A stretch of DNA of 21,521 bases from Candidatus Heimdallarchaeota archaeon (GTDB taxonomy: Archaea; Asgardarchaeota; Heimdallarchaeia; Heimdallarchaeales; Heimdallarchaeaceae), in contig JAEOTK010000403.1 of the NCBI GenBank assembly GCA_016839875.1, positions 1 to 21,521 of the forward strand, read 5' to 3'. The translations under genes and the position numbers were made by a program. This document shows, piece by piece, positions 1 through 6,518 of the stretch. The first letter of the stretch is position 1. Each line of letters starts with the position of its first letter. The notes below the pieces were generated by a model. The model was given only the letters and a program-made list of their open reading frames with translations. It searched no databases and was not told where the DNA came from.

Positions 1-491
1 GACAAAGAATAGGTATTGCAAGAGCTTTAGCAATTCATCCTGAGGTTATTCTGCTAGATGAACCAGTTTCAGCCCTAGATGTATCTGTTCAAGCACAGAT
101 TCTCAACCTATTACATGATCTTCAATTAGAGTTTGACTTAACCTATATGTTCATTGCTCATGATCTTAGTGTTATCAAACACGTTTCTGATCGAGTTGCA
201 GTTATGTATCTTGGTAAAATAATGGAAATGTCACCAACTGGCGAGCTCTTCCGTAAAACAGGACATCCTTACGCTGTTTCACTTCTCTCAGCTATTCCAC
301 GTCCAGATCCTCGAATTAAGATGGATCGTATTCTACTGGAAGGAGACGTACCAAGTCCAATAAATCCCCCAACAGGTTGTCCATTCCACCCAAGATGCTA
401 CAAAGCACAAGAAATATGCTCACAAGTTTCTCCCCCTCTTGAAGAATTGTATGCAGACCACTATGTATCTTGTCATTTTCCAGAGATTTAG
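1..491 (+). CDS. Oligopeptide/dipeptide ABC transporter ATP-binding protein (5' truncated)
   Basis: This is the C-terminal half of an Opp/Dpp-family ATPase, which powers peptide (or related solute) uptake from the inner face of the membrane. The frame is open from base 3, so the gene starts outside the window; 162 residues are visible. In order they show the end of the ABC signature (QRIGIARAL), Walker B and D-loop ([12 protein letters not shown]), and the H-loop histidine (FIAHDLS). They end in the family's C-terminal oligopeptide extension, with PSPINPP and GCPFHPRC. Four cysteines lie in that extension (GC, RC, IC, SC near the end). This spacing is known in some Dpp ATPases to hold a 4Fe-4S cluster. 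The permease and binding-protein genes are presumably upstream. DppF/OppF versus DppD/OppD cannot be decided from this fragment. Confidence 0.93.
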   Translation, partial: QRIGIARALAIHPEVILLDEPVSALDVSVQAQILNLLHDLQLEFDLTYMFIAHDLSVIKHVSDRVAVMYLGKIMEMSPTGELFRKTGHPYAVSLLSAIPRPDPRIKMDRILLEGDVPSPINPPTGCPFHPRCYKAQEICSQVSPPLEELYADHYVSCHFPEI

Positions 492-522
492 TTTTTTCAA
501 TCTCTTTCTTTTATTTTATTCT
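489..522 (+). terminator. T-rich transcription terminator after the ABC ATPase
   Basis: A run of six T follows the TAG stop directly and continues as a T-rich stretch up to the end of the convergent gene. There is no stem-loop, which fits archaeal oligo-T termination. The 13-mer TAGTTTTTTCAAT here recurs exactly at the end of the cysteinyl-tRNA synthetase gene (14685-14697). Confidence 0.5.
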
Positions 523-1550
523 TAATATTCATCTTTCAAATTAACAATATTCATGAAGTCAGTTCTTCCTTTTGCAAATCTTGTTATATTTTCGATTTGC
601 TCATCCCAACGTTTCAAATCACTAAAAGGTGACGCCCCTCTATGTGGAGATAAAACAACATTGTCCAATGTATGAAAAGGATACTGATATGGATACTTTT
701 CTCCATCAACGTTTTGTTCAGGTTGATAATTATACCAAACATCCAAAGCTGCCCCAAGTAGTTTCTTTTCCTTTAAAGCTTGGAACAAACATTTTTCGTC
801 CACAACGGCTCCTCTAGCCATGTTAACTAATAAACCATTTTCCCCAAGTAATTCCAATTCTTCTTCCTGTATCATTCCTTCTGTCTTTGAAGTATGTGGA
901 ACAGCAACTATCAATGTATCTACGTCTTTCAGAAAACGATGAAATTCGTCATAAGTATATTTGATAACAGGAGTCGGCAAGGGGTTGTTTTGTTTTTCCC
1001 AATTTCGACGTAAAACTGCAAACTCAATATCAAAACCAGAAAGAAAACGATGAACATTTTGGTTAACTGCTCCATAACCCAGTAATCCAACCTTTCTATC
1101 CCTCAAGGGTATAGAGGCGGCTTGTGAATCTCCTAACCTCCATTTTCCCTCTTTCATCCAATTATGATGAAGAACTACTTTATTCATTAGTGAAAATAAC
1201 AAAGCAACAGTGTGTTGACCAGTAAAATACGAATTACCATGCCCATTGACTAGTATAACTTCCCTCTCCTTGTTCAGTTCTTTGAATAGTGGTATTAGGT
1301 GTTGAATACCGGCCCCTGGATTAAGAAAGAGACGCATTCTTTTTGCTGCCTTGAGCAAATCTATAGAAGGTCTCCACCCCATTATAATGTCCGCAGAAGG
1401 AGCTAATTTAATAAAAGTTTCTTGTTCAACATCCGGTGGAAAGATCAGCTTCACTTCTGGTAAATCACTTAATCCTTCCTTCAAATAAATCTGTAACTGC
1501 TCATTTGGTTGCCAAATACATAAAACGTTGATTTCTTTTTTAGAAGACAT
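522..1550 (-). CDS. D-isomer-specific 2-hydroxyacid dehydrogenase family protein
   Basis: This is a probable cytosolic NAD(P)-dependent oxidoreductase of the D-2-hydroxyacid dehydrogenase/phosphoglycerate dehydrogenase superfamily; the substrate cannot be told. The Rossmann motif is GLLGYGAVNQN (about residues 156-166). The catalytic Arg is in NMARGAVVD (about R246) and the catalytic His in LSPHRGA (about H303). Where E. coli SerA has the catalytic Glu in VFPTEP, this protein reads VWYNYQPE, so by spacing the Glu appears to be Gln. The length of 342 aa is normal. An in-frame TTG lies two codons upstream, but the ATG at 1550 is preferred. An AT-rich TATA-like stretch lies near 1575-1585, so the mRNA may be leaderless. 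The gene is transcribed alone, convergent with the ABC ATPase. Confidence 0.85.
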   Translation of the reverse strand: MSSKKEINVLCIWQPNEQLQIYLKEGLSDLPEVKLIFPPDVEQETFIKLAPSADIIMGWRPSIDLLKAAKRMRLFLNPGAGIQHLIPLFKELNKEREVILVNGHGNSYFTGQHTVALLFSLMNKVVLHHNWMKEGKWRLGDSQAASIPLRDRKVGLLGYGAVNQNVHRFLSGFDIEFAVLRRNWEKQNNPLPTPVIKYTYDEFHRFLKDVDTLIVAVPHTSKTEGMIQEEELELLGENGLLVNMARGAVVDEKCLFQALKEKKLLGAALDVWYNYQPEQNVDGEKYPYQYPFHTLDNVVLSPHRGASPFSDLKRWDEQIENITRFAKGRTDFMNIVNLKDEY

Positions 1551-1633
1551 ATTCAACTATCTGATTTGATATAGTGATAAAAATCTTTCACATTGTAAAA
1601 AAATCTATTTCTTAAGATATGTCTTAATTTCTT

Positions 1634-2371
1634 CTAATCTATTTCCAAATCAAAGTAAGCAGCCATCTCCTTTAGCAATGAAATGAATTCAGAGTTCACA
1701 GTGGTAAGAATTTCCAGAAAATTAAGTATATCAACTGGATCAACATCTGTTTTGTCTAGAGCTGTTTGGAAAGATGCTAACTGTTCGAATAGCTTCTTTA
1801 CCTGACTTTTACCTATTGAAACATATCGATTATAAAAATCATTAACATCCTCTGATTTAAATTTTGAATCTACGAAAGGAACAAGCTTTGCCATTGCCTG
1901 AAAAGCATTTCTTATCTTTTCATATTCTTCGTAATCTAACCTAAAAATCATTACTTGAGCTTTTCTTCCATAATATGAAACATTATGTTTTCCTTCCCTT
2001 AAAATTGCAATAGTTTGAATCAATCCAGCTTCCTCTAACTTCTGAATATGGAAATATAAATTATGTAAACTAATATCAAAATTCTTCCAATCTATACCTT
2101 CAATTTGTCTTTTTTCTTCCTTATAAAACTGAATCCTTTGATAGATTTCTTGTATATTTAGAGCTCTTCGAATTACGTCTTCCTCTCCAGTTTCCTTACC
2201 TTCCTCTTTGAAACCTTCTCCAAGTGTTTTTAAAATCAATATTCTCGCATTGTGAGCATAATATATCTTTTCAGCATCTTTTACAAATTTTAACTTAGGT
2301 AAAGAATCCCAAAAAGAGTATAGAATCTTTCGATCTCTGGGATCAAAACCTTTTGCTTCTCTCTTGCTCAT
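1634..2371 (-). CDS. Winged helix-turn-helix transcriptional regulator (ArsR-like)
   Basis: This is a 245-aa protein with an N-terminal winged-helix domain of the archaeal ArsR/HTH type. The start of the fold is HNARILILKTLGEG (about residues 40-55). The recognition region is SLHNLYFHIQKLEEAGLI, followed by a beta-wing with TIAILREGKHNVSYYGRKA. The C-terminal half (about 145-245) is helical and probably serves dimerisation or sensing; I recognise no ligand-binding motif and no Cys cluster for metal. An ATG at 2371 with GAGTGA upstream is preferred to the GTG three codons earlier. The gene is divergent from the five-gene cluster beginning at 2506, with two AT-rich dyads between them. This makes it the natural candidate regulator of that cluster and of itself, which is inference from position. 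Confidence 0.8.
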   Translation of the reverse strand: MSKREAKGFDPRDRKILYSFWDSLPKLKFVKDAEKIYYAHNARILILKTLGEGFKEEGKETGEEDVIRRALNIQEIYQRIQFYKEEKRQIEGIDWKNFDISLHNLYFHIQKLEEAGLIQTIAILREGKHNVSYYGRKAQVMIFRLDYEEYEKIRNAFQAMAKLVPFVDSKFKSEDVNDFYNRYVSIGKSQVKKLFEQLASFQTALDKTDVDPVDILNFLEILTTVNSEFISLLKEMAAYFDLEID

Positions 2372-2444
2372 TTTATTCACTCTAGCAACTCTTTTGACAC
2401 TTAATCCTATTAATATAAGTATATCTATTTTAATATGTTTTTCG

Positions 2445-2461
2445 GTTAAAATATTTTTAAC
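2445..2461. promoter_or_regulatory. AT-rich 17-bp dyad, candidate operator
   Basis: GTTAAAA-TAT-TTTTAAC is a perfect 7-bp inverted repeat with a 3-nt spacer in the gap between the divergent regulator and the metallo-hydrolase gene. The size and position suit a dimeric winged-helix regulator. Such dyads also arise by chance in AT-rich DNA, so support is moderate. Confidence 0.45.
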
Positions 2462-2463
2462 GG

Positions 2464-2480
2464 TAAAAAGATTTTTAAAG
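2464..2480 (+). promoter_or_regulatory. TATA-like box and second dyad for the 2506 cluster
   Basis: TAAAAA-GA-TTTTTA is a second inverted repeat three bases after the first dyad. It overlaps the TATA-like sequence ATTTTTAAAG. The box is about 30 nt before the ATG at 2506 and no Shine-Dalgarno is present, so the first gene is probably read from a leaderless mRNA. A protein bound to this dyad would block the TATA box. Confidence 0.45.
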
Positions 2481-2505
2481 GTTCAAGTATTTTAGTGTTA
2501 TAATT

Positions 2506-3423
2506 ATGAAAAACGGATACTCCACAATAGGGAATAGAATCGTTGTGCTTGAGAACGAATACGATGCCAACTTAGTTTGCATTGAATTAGAAAAGAGTCT
2601 AGTATTTGTTGATACCGGGCGCGTAGTAGATTTAGCGTTAGAATTCAGAAAAGACATGGAAAAAAGATTCAATAAAAAAGCATCACATCTATTACTTACA
2701 CATTACCATTTTGATCATTATGGAGCAATGTCAGTTTTTAAGGACGTAGAAATTATTGCAGCAAAAGCAGGTTATGATGATTTCTCTATAGGGCTTAAGA
2801 CGTATTTAATCAAAGAAACTAGACAAGAAGATGTAAGAATATGGAAAGAACAAGCAGAAAAAAACAACATTGAAGTATCCCCAGGAAGGTTATTACACTG
2901 GGAACATTATCCTAAAAATGATATTTTTCTACCAACCAAAATAGTAGATGATGAGCTTCAATTAGGTAATGAGAAAGAGAAAATAATCTTCAAAGTAACT
3001 GGTGGTCATTCAGAGTGCACAGCTTATGTGTATATACCTTCTGAATCTGTTATCCATATTAGTGATAACCTAGCAACTGACCCAAATGGAAACGATGGTG
3101 TTTTTTTAGGACACTCAGTTTTCTTCTTTAGAATGGGAGTTAGTAGCAAAACAATCGAGATACTGGAAGAAGTTTGCACTTTGCCTGTTATCACAGTTAT
3201 ACCTGGTCATGGTCCTGTAATAAGTAAAAGGCACACTATAGAGATAACTAAGTATCTTAAGGATTTAACCGCAACAATCCATTCTTCAATTGTTGAAGGT
3301 AGAGATTTAGACGAAATAGAAACTGATTCTGGATTCAAGAGATTTTATGTTACAAAGCCTGATTATTGGTCTACAATAATTCAAAGGCAGTATAATCTCA
3401 AAGTGGAGGAGATTCATAATTAA
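2506..3423 (+). CDS. Metallo-beta-lactamase-fold metallohydrolase
   Basis: This is a 305-aa cytosolic hydrolase of the MBL superfamily, with the complete dinuclear metal site. HxHxDH is present as THYHFDHYG (H66, H68, D70, H71). The third-site His is in TGGHSECT (H168), the bridging Asp in IHISDN (D187) and the last His in IPGHGPV (H235). The substrate is not predictable, since the family includes glyoxalase II, thioesterases, lactonases and nucleases; the short form without a beta-CASP insert argues against an RNA-processing nuclease. It is the first gene of a plus-strand cluster; the next start follows 15 nt after its stop. The ATG is preceded by a TATA-like box rather than a ribosome site. 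A C-terminal tail of about 60 residues after the last ligand is helical. Confidence 0.87.
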   Translation: MKNGYSTIGNRIVVLENEYDANLVCIELEKSLVFVDTGRVVDLALEFRKDMEKRFNKKASHLLLTHYHFDHYGAMSVFKDVEIIAAKAGYDDFSIGLKTYLIKETRQEDVRIWKEQAEKNNIEVSPGRLLHWEHYPKNDIFLPTKIVDDELQLGNEKEKIIFKVTGGHSECTAYVYIPSESVIHISDNLATDPNGNDGVFLGHSVFFFRMGVSSKTIEILEEVCTLPVITVIPGHGPVISKRHTIEITKYLKDLTATIHSSIVEGRDLDEIETDSGFKRFYVTKPDYWSTIIQRQYNLKVEEIHN

Positions 3424-3438
3424 ACAAAAGGTGAAAAA

Positions 3439-3750
3439 ATGTCAAAAGTAAAAATATCAGTTATAAAGAAATTTAGTCCAAAAGAAGTCTTAGGACATGA
3501 TTTTATTAGACCAAACGGAAACCCAATATTGCCTTGCGGAATACAAGTAGGTGAGGAATATATTGTTGATGAAACTGGAAATATGCCCGAAGGTTTCTGT
3601 CATCATGCTTGGTTTGGTTTATACAAAAACGTTAGTGTTCTAAAAAATGGTGGTGGATTTCCAAATTGGACTGGAGAGAATATGATCTTTACAGCCTGTC
3701 CTGATGGAATAAGACCAGTTATCTTTAAAGTTGAAAGAATCAAAGAGTAG
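3439..3750 (+). CDS. TIGR04076 family protein
   Basis: This is a 103-aa protein matching the uncharacterised TIGR04076 family. The hallmarks are an N-terminal KVKISVIK strand, a conserved Cys (C33), the MPEGFCHHAW motif (residues 49-58, C54) and the C-terminal CPDGIRPVIFKVERI block (C87). Three conserved Cys and nearby His suggest a metal or redox site, but the function is unknown for the family. The start is set by AGGTGA at 3429-3434, four bases before the ATG. It lies between the metallo-hydrolase and the NTF2-like gene in the same transcription unit, so it may act in the same pathway. Confidence 0.82.
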   Translation: MSKVKISVIKKFSPKEVLGHDFIRPNGNPILPCGIQVGEEYIVDETGNMPEGFCHHAWFGLYKNVSVLKNGGGFPNWTGENMIFTACPDGIRPVIFKVERIKE

Positions 3751-3773
3751 AATTTTCTTTTCGAGGTGAAAAT

Positions 3774-4166
3774 ATGAAAATCAATACAGAAATGACAGAA
3801 ATTGAAAGAATAGTGAATCTTTATCTAGAAGGTTTATACGAACGTAAATTCAATTTACTTGAAGAAGCATTCTGGGAAGAATCTCGAAATATAGGGGTAA
3901 CAGCAGATAATGAGTTTTGGTTTAAAACAATGGAATTTTGGAAAGAAAAATGTAAAAAACCATTAAATCAAAATTCAATGGAAAATCGAGAACTTATAGT
4001 AGAGAACATTGATGTTTGGCACAACTCTGCTATAGCTAGAGTAAAAATGACAGTTACACATCCAAAACGGATTTATGAATGTACAGATTTTCTTTCACTT
4101 ATAAAAATAAATGGAAAATGGAAAATAATGTCCAAACTCTGGTCTGCAAGAAACATTCCTATATAA
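3774..4166 (+). CDS. NTF2-like (SnoaL/lumazine-binding-like) protein
   Basis: This 130-aa protein resembles the nuclear transport factor 2-like superfamily, probably the Lumazine_bd_2 type. An N-terminal helix pair (EIERIVNLYLEGLYERKF) is followed by strands that end in the typical DFLSLIKINGKWKIMSKLW hairpin. Members form small cone-shaped folds that act as cyclases, isomerases, dehydratases or plain ligand binders; no specific catalytic set is recognisable here. GAGGTGA at 3763-3769 marks the ATG. It is the third gene of the cluster, 23 nt after the TIGR04076 gene and 17 nt before the oxidoreductase gene. Confidence 0.72.
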   Translation: MKINTEMTEIERIVNLYLEGLYERKFNLLEEAFWEESRNIGVTADNEFWFKTMEFWKEKCKKPLNQNSMENRELIVENIDVWHNSAIARVKMTVTHPKRIYECTDFLSLIKINGKWKIMSKLWSARNIPI

Positions 4167-4183
4167 ATTAGAGGTGACTAGAG

Positions 4184-5032
4184 GTGAAATTCGCCTATGC
4201 ACTAGAAAACTTTGATGTAAATTTAGACGGAGATTATCTAATTAATTCAGCTAGAATTGCAGAAGAAGCAGGTTTTGAATCTCTTTGGACAGTTGATCAT
4301 ATTATGCAAGCTGATGAGAAAGGATTATCTATTTTTGGAGACATTTCTACTTCTATCTATAACAATATTGCTGATCCTTTTACAACTATAGCTTTTCTTG
4401 CAGGACATACAGACACAATAAAGTTCGGAGTTTCAACTCTGGTTCTTCCGATAAGAAATCCGATTATTGTGGCTAAACAAATAGCTACTTTGGATTACTT
4501 AACAAAAGGAAGAATTGTGATGACGTTTGGGGCAGGATGGAACGAAACAGAGTTTAATTTTTTAAGTGAAAATTTCAAGCAACGGGGTAGTAAACTTCGT
4601 GAAGGTCTTCAAATCATAAGAAACTTATGGAATGGTGTAACTTCATTTGAAGGGAAATACTATCAATTCCAAAACGCAAGTTTCAAACCATTAAGACCTG
4701 AACTCTCCAAATTACCACTAATTGTAGCAGGTACATCTGACTATATGATAGAGACAGCAATAAAATATGCTAATGGACTTCACCCAGCTGGTGCAAGTGG
4801 TCAGGAAATTAAACAGATGCTAATTCCATATCAAGATCAATTAGAAGACAGGGATTTCTATTTATCAGTACATGTAGATGTTTATAGGGATACAGAATTT
4901 GAGCAGTTGATTAATGAATACGAAGAAAATGGGATTCACAGAGTAATTATTGATTTATCTAGAGGAGATATCAAACCAGAAGAAAGAACTGAATTTCTAG
5001 AACAAATTGGTGACTATGTAAGAAACTTTTAA
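4184..5032 (+). CDS. LLM-class F420/flavin-dependent oxidoreductase
   Basis: This 282-aa luciferase-like monooxygenase-fold (TIM barrel) enzyme most resembles archaeal/actinobacterial F420-dependent oxidoreductases. Diagnostic segments are ARIAEEAGFESLWTVDHI (about residues 23-40), VSTLVLPIRNPIIVAKQ and then TLDYLTKGRIVMTFGAGW with NETEF after it. The length is short but complete for the F420 subgroup. F420 rather than FMN is inferred from the subfamily look and the archaeal setting. The start is a GTG preceded by GAGGTG at 4171-4176; no ATG is well placed. Fourth gene of the cluster. It would supply a hydride-transfer step acting on a small organic substrate. Confidence 0.82.
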   Translation: MKFAYALENFDVNLDGDYLINSARIAEEAGFESLWTVDHIMQADEKGLSIFGDISTSIYNNIADPFTTIAFLAGHTDTIKFGVSTLVLPIRNPIIVAKQIATLDYLTKGRIVMTFGAGWNETEFNFLSENFKQRGSKLREGLQIIRNLWNGVTSFEGKYYQFQNASFKPLRPELSKLPLIVAGTSDYMIETAIKYANGLHPAGASGQEIKQMLIPYQDQLEDRDFYLSVHVDVYRDTEFEQLINEYEENGIHRVIIDLSRGDIKPEERTEFLEQIGDYVRNF

Positions 5033-5034
5033 AC
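5025..5034 (+). promoter_or_regulatory. Possible internal promoter (TATA-like) for the PLP enzyme gene
   Basis: ACTTTTAAAC lies across the stop codon of the preceding gene, about 30 nt before the ATG at 5060. Unlike the three genes before it, this start has no GGTGA-type ribosome site, which fits a leaderless internal transcript. Confidence 0.35.
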
Positions 5035-5059
5035 CTACTTTGAATCCAAATTTATTCAG

Positions 5060-6352
5060 ATGATATTTAGTAACGGTTTAATTGATCAGATAAGAGCTGA
5101 GTTTCCAAGAGCAGCTGCTGATTTTAAAGGAAAAAGGCGAGCATTCTTTGACAATGGTACTGCAACACTTGTATTAGAACGAGCGGCTAAAGCAGAAAAT
5201 AAGGCAAGAATCAACTGCAGTGCGAATGTTGGAGGGATTTTTAATGAATCCGAAGAAGCAGGTAGAATTATTCTTGCAGGCAGACAAGCAGTTGCAGATT
5301 TCTTAAATGCACCAAATCCGGAAACCATTATTTCGGGAGAGTCCGCAACATCATTATTATTCAATTTAAGCTATGCACTTGGTAAAGAATTGACTGGAAA
5401 AGAAAACATTGTTACAACTGATTACGAACACTATACTAACGTGGATCCTTGGGAGGATCTAAATAATCGCGGTAAAGTCCAACAAGTTAGGTATGCAAAA
5501 CTAAACATGGAAGAAGGTACTCTGGATATGAATCATCTGCAAGAGTTGATAGATTCTAATACAAAGATTGTTGCTATTACATCTGCATCTAACATGTTGG
5601 GGACAAAAAGCCCTCTAGAGGAAATTGGGAAAATCGCAAAAGAAGTTGATGCTTATTTCATTGTGGATGCAGTGCATCATATCCCCCATGGACCAACCGA
5701 TATTCAGTCCATAGATTGCGACTTTCTTGTATTTTCAGGTTATAAACTCTTTAGTTCTCATGGTAGTTTTATGTATGGTAAAAAAGAACTTCTTGAAAAG
5801 TTAAATCCTTACAAAGTAAGAACGGCTCCTATCACCCCTCCTGGGAAGTACGAGTGGGGAACCAGAAATCAAGCAACTTTTGCAGCCATAAGCGGAGTTA
5901 TTGATCACTTTCTTTGGCTTTCTAAAGAGGTTCAATCACATTATGATGGACAGTTTGTTGAATTTGATGATAAGAAACGTGCTTTGAAAATCGCTATGAA
6001 TGCAATCGAACAGTATGAGACAGAATTATCTAAAGCTGTCCTTAGTGGTTTTGAAGATATACCTGGTTTGCTTGATATGCCTGAAGTAACAATTTATGGT
6101 TTAACTGATTTAGCGCGATTAGATGAGAGAGATCCTACGTTTTCATTCGAACTAGATAATATTGCTGAAGGTGAAGTAGTTAAACGTTTGTGGGAAGGAG
6201 GAATAGCAGCACGTTCAGGACATTTTTATTCCCATGCTCAAGAAGTCTATAAGAAAACAAAAATTATCCGAATAAGTTTAGTTCATTACAACACCCTCGA
6301 GGAAATCAGAGTCTTCCTGAAGACATTAAATGAAATACGTAAAAACGAATAA
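5060..6352 (+). CDS. PLP-dependent class V aminotransferase, cysteine desulfurase-like (VC1184 type)
   Basis: This 430-aa fold-type I PLP enzyme is closest to the cysteine desulfurase-like group TIGR01976 (VC1184 family). The cofactor site is clear: Asp and His in VDAVHHIPHGP (D203, H206) and the Schiff-base Lys in FSGYKLFSSH (K229). The family signature RISLVHYNT is near residue 404. Where SufS/NifS enzymes carry the catalytic Cys loop, this protein reads AARSGHFYSH (about 384-392) with no Cys, so it should not be annotated as a true cysteine desulfurase. A lyase, decarboxylase or aminotransferase role is equally possible. Last gene of the cluster, 27 nt after the oxidoreductase. It has no Shine-Dalgarno and may also have its own promoter. 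Confidence 0.85.
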   Translation: MIFSNGLIDQIRAEFPRAAADFKGKRRAFFDNGTATLVLERAAKAENKARINCSANVGGIFNESEEAGRIILAGRQAVADFLNAPNPETIISGESATSLLFNLSYALGKELTGKENIVTTDYEHYTNVDPWEDLNNRGKVQQVRYAKLNMEEGTLDMNHLQELIDSNTKIVAITSASNMLGTKSPLEEIGKIAKEVDAYFIVDAVHHIPHGPTDIQSIDCDFLVFSGYKLFSSHGSFMYGKKELLEKLNPYKVRTAPITPPGKYEWGTRNQATFAAISGVIDHFLWLSKEVQSHYDGQFVEFDDKKRALKIAMNAIEQYETELSKAVLSGFEDIPGLLDMPEVTIYGLTDLARLDERDPTFSFELDNIAEGEVVKRLWEGGIAARSGHFYSHAQEVYKKTKIIRISLVHYNTLEEIRVFLKTLNEIRKNE

Positions 6353-6364
6353 GAAAGAGAACTG

Positions 6365-6441
6365 TGGCGCCGCTGGTAGGATTTGAACCTACGACCGGTC
6401 GGTTAACAGCCGACTGCTCCACCAGACTGAGCTACAACGGC
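6365..6441 (-). tRNA. tRNA-Asn (anticodon GTT)
   Basis: The minus strand folds as a full cloverleaf. The acceptor GCCGTTG pairs with CAGCGGC, the anticodon loop is CTGTTAA (GTT, Asn), and the T arm has GTTCAAAT. The discriminator base is G and CCA is encoded (6365-6367). There is no intron. A TATA-like GATTTAAAAAC (plus 6475-6485) lies about 40 nt upstream. Confidence 0.96.
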
Positions 6442-6518
6442 ACATCGTTTCGTTCGTTGTTCTTACCTTTGCTTTGTTTTTAAATCTTTTTTTCATTATC
6501 TAGTTTGTCTTATCAATT

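Noticed and set aside
5086..5364. 92-codon minus-strand ORF inside the PLP enzyme gene
   Set aside because: It is antisense to conserved residues of a clear gene and has no promoter or ribosome site.
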